From: a virus
Reading direction: 5' to 3' (one strand)
IMG/VR virus record: IMGVR_UViG_3300048838_000002
Location: 1-23,994 of that record
DNA: 23,994 nucleotides
Of the stretch, positions 7,701 through 15,071 are shown in pieces (the first letter of the stretch is position 1; every line of letters starts with the position of its first letter). A program made the translations under genes and the position numbers. Below the pieces are notes generated by a model, which had not been told where the DNA came from, ran no database searches, and worked only from the letters and a program-made list of their open reading frames with translations.

Positions 7701-8894
7701 GATGGTCTGCTGCAATGTAAGCGTGGAAATGTCAAGCACATACATCTGCTTAGTGCTTTTCGTAACCGCATAGACAACATTTCCGACAATCAAAATGCTG
7801 TTGACGAAGTCGCCTAGTACAGCACTTGACACGGCCGGAGAGCCGCCCGCCGTGCTGCAGCGGTGCAGCCTGCGCTGACCGAACGTGGTGCTGCCGAATA
7901 CGATATCCGCACCTGCCCTGGCAAACCTGACTTGTGCCCCACCCAGAAAGTGAGGCATGGTGTAAATGGCCACGCCACCACCAACCACATAGCTTCTTAC
8001 CTCTGTCCAGTCCGCGATCACCATCATCGGGACATCGCTCGTCCCGGTGGCTGTGGAACTGGCGACGCTCACATTGAAGGAACTCTGCAACTGCACGGTT
8101 TCGCGGAATATGTCGAAGCTATAGACGTTAACCAGCGTCGTCGCATAGTTGGCGTCCCACTGCCCAATGGGGACGACGAAAACAGAGGAATCAGACGCCG
8201 GAGTGCCGTTGTTGAAGAACACAGGCGTTGACTGCTCTGGGCCAAAAGAAGGCGTTGCCAGGTACTCCAGCCCATCCACAACCACCTCGAAAGTTAGGTT
8301 GGGAATGACGCCGCTATTGCCGAGTTGCAGTGACTCGATGAATACTGATCCGCGCCCACGATAGGCTGGCGCATATGTAACTGCCGCTTCATAGGTCGGG
8401 TCAGGCAATTGTGCGGCACTACCAGTGTAGACAGTCATCCGGCTCCAGGGCGCATGTTGCTCCCCATCGGAAAGACTGGCCGCGGATGCATCAATGTGCG
8501 CCGTCCATGCCAATTTGCCGTTGAGCCATATACGGCGCACTGCGGAAATCTCGCGGTTAAGCAGCCCATAGAGGATGTCAACCTCATAGGTGTAGGTCGT
8601 GGCCTCGGAGCCGCCTCCACCTTTGCCGGTTCTGGTGGTGGTGCTAATCTCTCGGCGATTGCTTGCCCACCAGACTTGACCCGCGATGCGCGGATGCCCG
8701 GCAGCCCAAGGGATCGTCTGCCCGTACTCGCTGCCCGTGACGCGCAGATCCTCAAGCCTCGGGCCGTGGCTCTTTTGCTTCGGGCCGAACTGCGCGCCGA
8801 CAAGCGAGCCCACGGCCCAACCTATTTGCGTCCCGAGCGGGCCAAATACTGACCCTATCGCCGCGCCCGTCGCGGCAATCGCAAGCTGCGCCAT
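4740..8894 (-). CDS. Large tail tip / host-specificity protein (lambda gpJ or GTA gp15 type)
   Basis: The 1384-residue protein caps the tail and contacts the host. It begins with a glycine-rich hydrophobic stretch (AIAATGAAIGSVFGPLGTQI), followed by the hub-type domain ending GNSGVIPNLTFEVV (about 192-205). Residues about 206-490 are an apparent insertion of beta-rich, Ser/Val/Tyr-rich sequence. From about 495 the family sequence resumes (RRTVEELCAGA, AYFFEAYVTDKLYFVPRAG), with the putative phage tail protein domain near 600-715. A fibronectin-III-like segment lies near 935-1045. A domain of about 92 residues is then present twice (1056-1149 and 1289-1380). The ATG at 8894 overlaps the peptidase stop (TGATG); the frame extending to 9125 lies in the peptidase gene. 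The stop overlaps the next ATG. Confidence 0.92.
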   Translation of the reverse strand: MAQLAIAATGAAIGSVFGPLGTQIGWAVGSLVGAQFGPKQKSHGPRLEDLRVTGSEYGQTIPWAAGHPRIAGQVWWASNRREISTTTRTGKGGGGSEATTYTYEVDILYGLLNREISAVRRIWLNGKLAWTAHIDASAASLSDGEQHAPWSRMTVYTGSAAQLPDPTYEAAVTYAPAYRGRGSVFIESLQLGNSGVIPNLTFEVVVDGLEYLATPSFGPEQSTPVFFNNGTPASDSSVFVVPIGQWDANYATTLVNVYSFDIFRETVQLQSSFNVSVASSTATGTSDVPMMVIADWTEVRSYVVGGGVAIYTMPHFLGGAQVRFARAGADIVFGSTTFGQRRLHRCSTAGGSPAVSSAVLGDFVNSILIVGNVVYAVTKSTKQMYVLDISTLTLQQTINLPSYSSLQTDSWPYLFVLRGGVVLVSSSVVDGYYAVYSLQGYAWLKIGNLNSSVVQASDRGATTCAIGNVVIGGLGRPSPPYKYETWYAPMYVAPNEATLRRTVEELCAGASMPVDTYDAAALASITKPVRAFVLSQVATSRSAIEQLMSAYFFEAYVTDKLYFVPRAGSVLDTINADDMGAGLEAPDDETLPTQVGSDLEIPAQVSVSYSNVDADYTTATEHSDRLLSGQVSTSTLQLPMAFTAAEAKGVADAIVIDGYASRVSGSFSVPLSYAKLVPTDVVAVPDADGNVYLVRIVRRTDEGPLLKFEWVLDDATAIESAGITSDDYTPTVDVALPGDTIMELLDIPLMRDAENTLGHYVAASSSGTTWPGASISRSLDDVEYAEAARVSERAILGVTTTTLAAFTGVGFDERNTVTVSLSYGTLSSSTRAGLLADASINNMMIGAELVRFRTATFVSAGVYTLSGLLRGQKGTEWAMAGHTSADVVVLIQTAGIRYVAIDLPSLSSERFYKGVTLGKSLASVSGESFTCEGVSLKPLAPVNLRRTIGTGNQITVTWDRRTRLATTFTGAAGVSVPLGELTEAYEVDVVLIAGSVLKRTITATSASAIYTAAMQTADGIGASTPIRFDVYQMSAVVGRGYVASLTTAGAVTPLPQITTLTVGGSFATGAALYATLGGVTYNYTSVGGDTNLDGIASSFAAIIDAAAAYSAAAVGSVITVTGAVSVPFPVVAGVSAGDNTTTWSLTQTASDTVAGIGNRIYFGWKNLGDPGGANAYPFGMHFNLLVQRIDPPLNLLYSVTNADAGGFTDYRILPGLIGAIGYAVRSTGDDVTYGFSLTTNDLPNGTSTLTTPASEPYNWTLQVSTSVPAVSGLSANAATGVTPATLRPQIVTLTLAGTPVTGRIYRATLGGVNLDYTATGGDTTMALVATGLAGVIDAHGDYIASAVGAVITITHASNNVPFTYSATVIASTVTLTAATTQEAA
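4755..5030 (-). repeat. Duplicated domain in tip protein, copy 2
   Basis: It encodes residues about 1289-1380, starting QIVTLTLAG and containing ATLGGVNLDYTATGGDT, then VATGLAGVIDAHGDYIASAVG and AVITITHASNNVPF. The order of strand, loop, helix and strand matches copy 1. It forms the extreme C-terminus of the tip protein. Confidence 0.8.
5448..5729 (-). repeat. Duplicated domain in tip protein, copy 1
   Basis: It encodes residues about 1056-1149, starting QITTLTVGG and containing ATLGGVTYNYTSVGGDT, then a helix (IASSFAAIIDAAAAYSA) and AVGSVITVTGAVSVPF. It aligns by eye with copy 2 over its whole length. A shared DNA run (CGCCACGCTGGGCGGC on the coding strand) remains. Confidence 0.8.
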
Positions 8895-9316
8895 CAGGCC
8901 ACCCCGCGCAGCGCGTAGGCGCCGCGAAACTGTTGATTGCTGGCGAACATCAGCCGGGTTTCGATGACCCGCCCGGCCTTGCTGGCGGCGTGGATCAGGC
9001 TCAGACCGCCGTGTCTGTAGTCGCCAAGGAATCCCATGTGCTGCGGGTCGTGTTCGGTCGCCACCACAAGCACGTCGCCGGGCTGCATCGCACTCCGGTC
9101 TATGCGATCCATATGTTGATCGCACACCGCAAGCAAGGTGCCGTCAGGGCGGCGGCTGTAGCCGTTCAGATCGAAGTCAGCCGGCAGCAGTCCAAGGTCG
9201 CGCGCCACGCAGATGATGAGCCCGGCGCAGTCAACACCCTGACGCGAGCGGTGTTGATGAACCCAAGGCGCGCCCAGCCAAGTGCGAGCCTCGGCCACCA
9301 CATCGGCGCGGGTCAT
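8894..9316 (-). CDS. NlpC/P60 tail-associated peptidase
   Basis: The 140-residue enzyme is predicted to cleave peptidoglycan peptide bonds at the tail tip during entry. It starts with a family-typical AEARTWLGAPWVHQ, followed by the nucleophile motif GVDCAGLI (Cys30). His93 in QHMGFLGD and His109 in LIHAA complete the usual Cys-His-His triad. The gene order DUF2460, DUF2163, NlpC/P60, large tip protein is the same as in gene transfer agents. It overlaps both neighbours (ATGA upstream, TGATG downstream). Two further cysteines (36 and 65) are not part of the triad. Confidence 0.93.
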   Translation of the reverse strand: MTRADVVAEARTWLGAPWVHQHRSRQGVDCAGLIICVARDLGLLPADFDLNGYSRRPDGTLLAVCDQHMDRIDRSAMQPGDVLVVATEHDPQHMGFLGDYRHGGLSLIHAASKAGRVIETRLMFASNQQFRGAYALRGVA

Positions 9317-10161
9317 ACGTTGACCTCCGGCGATGAAGTCAACTCGTCAACGGTCGGCCGATGCGGCTCGCCCTGGAAATTCAGCGCGTTGCTGAACTTG
9401 GCGAAGCAGTCTTCATCCAGCCGCTTGCGACAGCCGGCAATGACGCTGTAGGTGTCGCCCACCTGAACGTTAAAGATCATCGGCAGCGACAACGTGAACG
9501 TGTCGCTCGCGTAGGTCTTGACCTTCTGCGACAGGCCGGTGTTCAGCCCGCCGGTCCATGTGAGGATGCCTTCGCCGAAGTAGTCGTCTGCCTCTGCCCG
9601 AGAAGAGTCGGCAAAGACCTGTTTGCTGGTGACGCTGGTTATGGTGCCCGTCTCGGTCCAGTCGCCCAGGTCCACCATGCACATGGAGTCACCAAGTCGA
9701 GCCCGGCACGTCTTGGTGCTGGCCGCGCCGACAGGCTGTTGCAGGTACTGCTGTAGCGCCCGCATCTCAGCGACATACGCGCCCGCTCTTGGATTCAGTT
9801 CGCCAAGCGTTCCTGCGCTGATGACTTCTTCGCCATCGGCAACGTCTGCCCAGTTGTACCGGAACAGAAGATATGACGCATTGTTCCAGCGTCCAGCAAG
9901 GATGTCTGCGCGGGTAATGATGGTGTCGTCAGCAAGAACCGTCAGTTCGCTGTTGTCAACCGCAAGCCCAGCAGACGAAGAAAACGAGGCGACGTTCAGG
10001 CCGGGCGCGCTTTTGTAGAGCACCGCGTCAATCGTCGCGTCCTTGTCGGAGCTGGTCCATCCGAACACCGCATTATCTGATCGAGTGATCTTTATAGCCC
10101 ACGCAACGGTGGTGGCGCCTTCTTGGTAGTTGGCAAGAAGGCCTGCAGGAATAGACTTCAC
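9313..10161 (-). CDS. Tail hub protein, DUF2163 / BR0599-type, with four conserved cysteines
   Basis: The 282-residue protein opens with the family's IPAGLLANYQEGATTVAWAI and has a C-terminal part with GCRKRLDEDCFAKFSNALNF and GEPHRP. Cysteines 152, 161, 244 and 252 fall where DUF2163 hub proteins of gene-transfer-agent-type tails, and lambda gpL, coordinate an iron-sulfur cluster. Cluster binding here is inferred. The protein is expected to form the hub ring under the distal tail protein. The start is GTG at 10161, overlapping the previous stop (GTGA), with GAGG about 10 nt upstream. The stop overlaps the peptidase ATG. Confidence 0.9.
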   Translation of the reverse strand: MKSIPAGLLANYQEGATTVAWAIKITRSDNAVFGWTSSDKDATIDAVLYKSAPGLNVASFSSSAGLAVDNSELTVLADDTIITRADILAGRWNNASYLLFRYNWADVADGEEVISAGTLGELNPRAGAYVAEMRALQQYLQQPVGAASTKTCRARLGDSMCMVDLGDWTETGTITSVTSKQVFADSSRAEADDYFGEGILTWTGGLNTGLSQKVKTYASDTFTLSLPMIFNVQVGDTYSVIAGCRKRLDEDCFAKFSNALNFQGEPHRPTVDELTSSPEVNV

Positions 10162-10754
10162 AACCGGATTTCCTCAATGATGATCGGCTCCGAAACCAGC
10201 AGAAGATTCGCCGTCGTGCCATCCAGCCGCATCATCAGGTCGTTGTCTTTGAAGGTGACTGGTATGTCGAAGCTACCAACCCAATAGGATGGCGTGCCCG
10301 ATGTCACTGTCGCAACACCCGTCGCCGTGTTGATTGACGCGGTACACGCCACATCGGAGGCGTCATAGACGACAACGCCGGCATTCGGCTTGTAGATGTT
10401 CCGCTTGTAGGTGATCGATGCGAAGGTGTGCTTGCGCTGCAGCTGCCAGGTGTTGCCTGTGATGTTGGTTAGCGTGGCGTTCGCCTTTACGGCCTGATAG
10501 TCGGCCCAGTTGCGGAACCTGAAGCCCTCATACGGAGTGAAGTGGACAACGTGCCACATCGCTTCGATCTCCGAATAGCCATCAGGCAAGAGAATGCCGT
10601 GCGAGATGTCGAATTCAGAGATTGGCGCAGACCACTCAAATACCTGATTCATCCGCCCGCTGGTGCTGTAGACCTTGCGCCTACCTCTGTTTGTCGGGCC
10701 GCCCTTGGCCCCGCGCTCGATACGGGAAGACATGCGCGCTTCAAGGAATGCCAT
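10158..10754 (-). CDS. Distal tail protein, DUF2460 family
   Basis: The 198-residue protein begins MAFLEARMSSRIERGAKGGP, close to the standard DUF2460 opening in which the mature tail protein starts around a conserved G-G-P. It has RMNQVFEWSAPISEFDISHG, a WHVVHFTPYEGFRFRNWADY segment (family F-x-D-x-x-D/W-A-D-Y pattern), and ends EPIIIEEIRL. Family members form the distal tail ring that connects tube and hub, as in the gene transfer agent tail. It is coupled to the tape measure stop (1-nt overlap) and to the following GTG (GTGA). Confidence 0.9.
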   Translation of the reverse strand: MAFLEARMSSRIERGAKGGPTNRGRRKVYSTSGRMNQVFEWSAPISEFDISHGILLPDGYSEIEAMWHVVHFTPYEGFRFRNWADYQAVKANATLTNITGNTWQLQRKHTFASITYKRNIYKPNAGVVVYDASDVACTASINTATGVATVTSGTPSYWVGSFDIPVTFKDNDLMMRLDGTTANLLLVSEPIIIEEIRL

Positions 10755-13700
10755 TACCCGTTCCTCGCCAGTGCACGCTGCACGCCCATGCCTGCCGTCT
10801 TGGCAATTTGGGCCTGTGTGCTGCTGTCATGACGCGACGACAGCATGAAGTTGTTGATGACCGTCAGCGCCTGTTCTTTTGGCGAAGACGAAGCTTTCTG
10901 AGGCTCAATCCGACCCGACTGAGACGCCAGCAGATACTGCCTGTTGCCGACGTTGAACAGCTCGCCGGGGCCGTCTGTTTCGTTGACCTCGACAAGCCGG
11001 CCGCGCTCGACTTGGCCGCCCATGGCGAAGCCGGATACACCGATACCGAAGGCGCCTGAAGACATGCCGCCTCCACTACCCATCAATGCGCCGAACAGCG
11101 TGCCCAAGATGTCCGACCCGCCGCTTGACCCCGCACCCATCTTCCCGGCCAGAGCATTCGCAATCTGCTGGCGGATGATGATGCGGTTCACATCGGCAAC
11201 GATGGACGTTGCGAATTCCTTGTACTTGAACTTGCCGGTCGTCAGGAAGTCGGTCAAACCGTCTTCAAGCCCGCGAAGGGAATTCGATACGAACGTGTCG
11301 GTTGTTTGCGCGACGTTAGCCACTTCATCGATGTAGGTCTTCACGGCCCGCGATGCGCCCATGAACGCATTGCCCTGAAGATCAATCAGTCTGTCGTAAT
11401 ACTGGGTGAACGACTGGATCGACCTCGCCTGGAATTCGCGGATGATGGCGAGGCGCGCGTCGTATTCCTCCTGCGTCAGCTTGCCCAGCACCTTCAGGTT
11501 CTGAAGCTCGCGCTCCTGCTGGGCGAAGTTGTCGTCTATCTGATTGACGCCCTGCGTGAATATCTGTTCGCGCGGGCCTTGACCGAAGGCTTCTAGCGTG
11601 CGGTTCTGCTGGCGGTTCTGCGACCCGAAGTAGGCTTCCGCGGCTTGTCTTGCGGACAGCAGCGCATCGGTCTTTTCCTTTGCGACCCTCGTTTCTTCGA
11701 TGTCAAGGATCACGGCCCGCGATGAATTGCGGGCGCGCAGGATGGCAAGCTGCGATTCAGCCTCTGCGATCTTGCGCGTGTTGTCGATGGAGTCGCGGGC
11801 CTTCTGCGCCGTGTCGGTCGGGTCTTTGGCCTTGCGCGCGTCGATCAACCCCTGCTCCTGCTGAAGCCGGGCGATTTCCTTCTGCAGCGCAGCGTCCTTG
11901 GCCTGCGTTTCCAGTTCGAGGAACTGCCTGCGCGATTCGTAGTAGTCCTTGTCCTTCACCAGCCCGCTAGAACGCAGCGCTTCGATGATGCGCTCGGCGT
12001 CGGCGTAGACACGCACCAGTTCATCAGCCTCGGACTTGATCTGCGACAGGTCGAAGGCCAGGTCGGAACGGTCGATGCCGCGCTGTGTGTCGCGCGGTCC
12101 TTTGGCTGCGGTTGACTTGAAGCGCTCGCGGGCTCCGGCAATGGCCTTGTCGATTTCCGCTTGAGAAGCACCCGCCGCCTTGCCGGCGTTCTTGATGAGT
12201 TCGATTTCCTTGGTCAACAGGGCTGTCTTGTCCTGCTGGTTGCGCCTGGCGATTTCATCGAAGCCGATGCGGGCCTTGGTTTGACGCACGCCATCGGCCT
12301 GCAACGCTGACGCCTTGGCTTCAAGCCGCGTGCTTTCAGTCAGGCCATAGATCAACTGCCGCTGCTGCTCAAGCCGCGCCTGAAACGCCTCTGTCGGCGT
12401 GCCGCCACGCGTTCGCGCCGCTTGGTTCGCGGCTTCTAGGGTTTGCAGATCCGAGCGCGCCTGCTCAAGCCGCTCGTCAAGCGTTCCTGCCCTGCCGACA
12501 TTCAGCATGGCCGACCACGCTTCGGCCGCGCTGTCCTTCACCGCCCGCCAAGCACGCTCAATCGAACCGAGCCGCGCTTCGAGTTGCCCGGTGCGTGACT
12601 CCATCGCATCAGCGAATCCGCGCTGCGCTGCCGCAGCCGCTTCGGCCGTGCGGCCCTGATCTTCGAGCGCCTTGATCTGCTGGTACAGCGAAGTCGTCAG
12701 GAATCGCGTCGTCTCGTTCAGCTTGATCGACGCCTGCAGCGGCTCCTTGCCCAGCTCGGAGAACTGCTTGACCGTCTCGCCGACCGCCTGACCCGCAGTG
12801 CGCTCCAATTGCACCGCCACGCGGGCGAAGCGCTCAATGCTGGTCGCGGCAATGTTGCCGTTGGCCGCGAACTGGGCAACGGCATCTGCGGCCTGCGACT
12901 GCGTGCCGGTCACTTCGGCGATGGCCCGCGACATGGCCGTCAGCTGGTTGACGTTTGACCCTGCTGCATTGCCCGTCAGGATCAGCGCCTTGGCATAGGC
13001 GTCGGCTTCCTTGCTGCCCTGGTTGTAAGCGACAGCCAATGCAGCCGCCGCAGCCGCCGCCAGCGTGAACGGGTTGATGAGCCCGACCACGTATCCACCA
13101 AGCGCACGCGCCGCCGGGCCGATGCCGCCGAACACGTCTTTCAACTGCCCGCCCTGTTGCAGCAGGACCGTCAACGGGGCTTGCCCGCCTTGCAGGCTGA
13201 CAAAGATGTCCGTCATCTGCGCCGGCACCTGACGCAGTGCGGCAGTCGTCTGCTTGGCCGTCAGCCCGGCCGCGCCGAATGTGCGGTTGAAGTCGGAGAC
13301 GGCCGCCGCCGCCTTGCCCGCCGCCGCAGGAATTGCGCCGAACGCCGTCGCCCCAAGGGATGTGCCCAGGTCGGCCGGCAGCGGCTTGCTGAATCCAGTT
13401 GCGCCTAGCGACGTTGTCAGCGCCGGCCCGCGTTGCAGAAGTTGCGAGTTCTGGCCGAGCGCGATCTTCTGCTTGGCAATGGCTTGATCGAGCTGCTGGA
13501 TGTACGGCTTCAGGACGTTTAGGTCCGCGCCGCGCTGCCGGCCGAGCGATTCGATGAAGCGCCCGCTCATGCGCCCGTTCGCCTCGACGCCGGCTTCTAT
13601 CGCAGCGAGGTTGCGCTGCGCGTTGGCAATCAGGTTCTTGGTGGCCTGGTCGAGCTTCTTGCTCGTCTGGTCCCCGGCGGCGCCGAGCTTGTCCAGCCCC

Positions 13701-13831
13701 GCCGCGCCCTGCTTGCCGGCCGCTTCGGCAGCCCCGCCAAGCGAGCCGATGGACTGCTTGATCTTGTTGACGCCCGCCTCGACGGACGAGCCATCAACGC
13801 CAATCTCAAGCTGTGTCTTCAGATCGGCCAT
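10754..13831 (-). CDS. Tail length tape measure protein (lambda gpH-like)
   Basis: The 1025-residue protein sets tail length and probably helps DNA cross the cell envelope. The N-terminal 130 residues are coiled-coil-like. Residues about 200-240 carry the TMP_2 signature (QVPAQMTDIFVSLQGGQAPL then VLLQQGGQLKDVFGG). A hydrophobic segment at about 243-270 (YVVGLINPFTLAAAAAAALA) could insert in a membrane. A long helical middle follows, rich in Ala, Gln, Glu and Arg. Residues about 750-895 match the lambda tape-measure C-terminal domain (FTQYYDRLIDLQGNAFMGA, then GLEDGLTDFLTTGKFKYKEF). The end is Gly/Ser-rich. The ATG at 13831 has AAGGA 7 nt upstream and is preferred over 13849. The stop overlaps the next ATG (TAATG). 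Confidence 0.95.
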   Translation of the reverse strand: MADLKTQLEIGVDGSSVEAGVNKIKQSIGSLGGAAEAAGKQGAAGLDKLGAAGDQTSKKLDQATKNLIANAQRNLAAIEAGVEANGRMSGRFIESLGRQRGADLNVLKPYIQQLDQAIAKQKIALGQNSQLLQRGPALTTSLGATGFSKPLPADLGTSLGATAFGAIPAAAGKAAAAVSDFNRTFGAAGLTAKQTTAALRQVPAQMTDIFVSLQGGQAPLTVLLQQGGQLKDVFGGIGPAARALGGYVVGLINPFTLAAAAAAALAVAYNQGSKEADAYAKALILTGNAAGSNVNQLTAMSRAIAEVTGTQSQAADAVAQFAANGNIAATSIERFARVAVQLERTAGQAVGETVKQFSELGKEPLQASIKLNETTRFLTTSLYQQIKALEDQGRTAEAAAAAQRGFADAMESRTGQLEARLGSIERAWRAVKDSAAEAWSAMLNVGRAGTLDERLEQARSDLQTLEAANQAARTRGGTPTEAFQARLEQQRQLIYGLTESTRLEAKASALQADGVRQTKARIGFDEIARRNQQDKTALLTKEIELIKNAGKAAGASQAEIDKAIAGARERFKSTAAKGPRDTQRGIDRSDLAFDLSQIKSEADELVRVYADAERIIEALRSSGLVKDKDYYESRRQFLELETQAKDAALQKEIARLQQEQGLIDARKAKDPTDTAQKARDSIDNTRKIAEAESQLAILRARNSSRAVILDIEETRVAKEKTDALLSARQAAEAYFGSQNRQQNRTLEAFGQGPREQIFTQGVNQIDDNFAQQERELQNLKVLGKLTQEEYDARLAIIREFQARSIQSFTQYYDRLIDLQGNAFMGASRAVKTYIDEVANVAQTTDTFVSNSLRGLEDGLTDFLTTGKFKYKEFATSIVADVNRIIIRQQIANALAGKMGAGSSGGSDILGTLFGALMGSGGGMSSGAFGIGVSGFAMGGQVERGRLVEVNETDGPGELFNVGNRQYLLASQSGRIEPQKASSSPKEQALTVINNFMLSSRHDSSTQAQIAKTAGMGVQRALARNG

Positions 13832-14459
13832 CAGTCTTTCCTTTTCCACAGGACGCTCAAAGCCTCGTCCTCCATGATCCGAACCGAGCGCTCCATGCGC
13901 TCGTATTCGGCGGGGTCCAATTTCATGCGGTCGAGCTTGTGGAACAGGACGTTGTAGTCCAGCCCGACAGGCCCGCTAGAGCCCATGCGCCACTGCGTAC
14001 ACAGATCCATGAAGACCGTGCAGGGCGCCATGTTCGGCGGCCAGAGTTCGACAGGAGGGCCGCTCGCTTCTTCTACCGTCAACCCCAGCGACATCGCTTC
14101 TTCCTCTGTCGGCGGGGTGGTGTAGATGGCGCGGGCGGCCTCCCTCAGTTTTTTTCCAGCGCCTTCGTGTGTTCTTCCCAATAGCCCTCGACCAACCGCC
14201 CCAACGCGCCGATGTACGTGCGGTCGAGCAACCGCATGTTCTCTTCGTTGAAGGGGTCGGTCAGTTCCCACCCGGACACCATCTCCATCGCCGTCTTGAC
14301 GATGTCCTGCTCCTTGGCGCGCTCCAACAGGGACGCCAGTTCGTCGCGGTCGCGGAAGCGGAACGTGAATTCCACCTCCGGCTCCTTGGACTCGCCGGGC
14401 ACGGGAATCTTCACCTTCGCTTTGAAGGTGGGGTCTGGTTGAAGCTTGAACTTTGCCAC
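13831..14459 (-). CDS. Tail assembly chaperone, frameshifted long form (lambda gpGT analogue)
   Basis: A -1 slip at 14148-14154 joins the 104-residue chaperone to a 105-residue extension that starts LREAARAIYTTPPTEEEA and ends VLWKRKD, about 209 residues in all. The extension has no ribosome-binding site of its own and its open frame depends on the slip. It includes PPVELWPPNMAPC and a helical end (LDRMKLDPAEYERMERSVRI). In lambda the T part binds the tape measure protein while the G part recruits tube subunits. The TGA overlaps the tape measure ATG (TGATG), which couples translation. The coordinates cover both frames; the real product requires the shift. Confidence 0.85.
14145..14459 (-). 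CDS. Tail assembly chaperone, short form (lambda gpG analogue)
   Basis: The 104-residue protein (MAKFKLQPDPTFKAKVKIPV at its start) has a beta-rich N-terminal part, then a helical acidic region with RDELASLLERAKEQD and a TYIGALGRLVEGYWEEHTKA ending. Its place between tail tube and tape measure genes, and the slippery site at its last codons, identify it as the gpG-type chaperone. This binds the tape measure protein and recruits tail tube subunits. The start is the GTG at 14459, with AGGAG about 7 nt upstream; an upstream frame to 14600 falls inside the endonuclease gene and is rejected. The stop TGA directly follows the frameshift heptamer. Confidence 0.85.
   Translation of the reverse strand: MAKFKLQPDPTFKAKVKIPVPGESKEPEVEFTFRFRDRDELASLLERAKEQDIVKTAMEMVSGWELTDPFNEENMRLLDRTYIGALGRLVEGYWEEHTKALEKN
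14148..14154 (-). other. Programmed -1 ribosomal frameshift site A AAA AAC
   Basis: In the chaperone frame the codons read GAA AAA AAC TGA, which gives the canonical heptamer A AAA AAC at the very end of the short protein. A -1 slip continues CTG AGG GAG into an open frame of 105 codons ending at 13831. This is the strongest known class of bacterial -1 slippery sequence and the normal mechanism for G/GT chaperones. Confidence 0.9.
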
Positions 14460-14476
14460 TGGGCCTCTCCTGATGT

Positions 14477-14977
14477 TTAGATGGTGCAGCCAGCGTGCAG
14501 GCGGCGCTTTGCCGCCACATAAGCAGCGGATGCTTCTTCCGGTGTATCGAACAACCCGACGCGATGTTCGACACCTTGCTGAGTGATCCTTGCGCGCCAT
14601 TTGCGGCTATGGATGTGCCACGACACGCCGGCAAGTCCAGACGACTTATTGGCGCCGCGAACACGCTTGCGGTTTTCGTTGTTGACGTGCCGCTCTACGT
14701 CACGCAGATTCGCCAGGCGGTTGTCTGTGCGAATCCAATTGATGTGATCTATGTCGTTCGACGGCCACACTCCATGCGTATAAAACCAAGCCAGACGATG
14801 CGCAAGATACTTCTTGCAATCTACGCTGATGTAGACGTACCAGGCGCCGCTGACACATCCCGCTAGCGATCCGATGCCAACCCCGCGCCTACCCCTAATC
14901 CAGCGAAATTCGCCGGTTTCGGAGTCGTAGGAGAGCACCTCGCGTAAGCGCGCGGCGGTAAGATTGGCAGTAGCCAT
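14477..14977 (-). CDS. HNH homing-type endonuclease with C-terminal AP2-like DNA-binding domain
   Basis: The 166-residue protein shows the HNH_3 core: AHRLAWFYTHGVWP (59-72), IDHINWIRTDNRLANLR (76-92; D77, H78, N80, N86) and HVNNENR (97-103). An AP2-like segment follows: SSGLAGVSWHIHSRKWRAR (112-130), then GLFDTPEEASAAYVAAKRRLH. This pairing is typical of free-standing phage HNH endonucleases, which nick or cut DNA at intron-less sites and spread by homing. The ATG has GAGGTGC 4 nt upstream. The gene lies between the intact tail tube and tail assembly chaperone genes, so it interrupts no gene. The C-terminal ten residues (KRRLHAGCTI) resemble those of the other nuclease, although the two proteins are otherwise unrelated. 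Confidence 0.9.
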   Translation of the reverse strand: MATANLTAARLREVLSYDSETGEFRWIRGRRGVGIGSLAGCVSGAWYVYISVDCKKYLAHRLAWFYTHGVWPSNDIDHINWIRTDNRLANLRDVERHVNNENRKRVRGANKSSGLAGVSWHIHSRKWRARITQQGVEHRVGLFDTPEEASAAYVAAKRRLHAGCTI

Positions 14978-15053
14978 GAAGCACCTCTATTGCTGATTGG
15001 TCAGAGGCCGGCAACGATTCACAGTCGTTTGCCGGCCTCGCTATTTTGCGCCG
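14978..15053 (-). promoter_or_regulatory. Structured leader A of the HNH_3/AP2-type gene
   Basis: On the transcribed strand: GCGGCGC, AAAATAG, a stem-loop at 15039-15004 (GAGGCCGGC/GCCGGCCTC, one bulged A, then AACGA/TCGTT; 14 bp in total, loop CTGTGAA), and 26 nt to the ATG containing GAGGTGC. Spacer and ribosome-binding site match leader B at 20 of 26 positions. In this copy CCTCT at the stem's 3' foot could instead pair with AGAGG of the ribosome-binding site, giving a possible on/off switch. That alternative pairing is much weaker in leader B. Confidence 0.7.
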
Positions 15054-15071
15054 CCCGATAGTTTTTGTCTA

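Noticed and set aside
8895-9125. 77-codon upstream extension of the tip protein
   Set aside because: It overlaps the NlpC/P60 gene, is Arg-rich, and the TGATG-coupled ATG at 8894 begins the family-typical sequence.
13832-13849. Earlier start of the tape measure protein (MEKERL)
   Set aside because: That ATG has no suitable ribosome-binding site, while the ATG at 13831 has AAGGA at 7 nt and is coupled to the previous stop.
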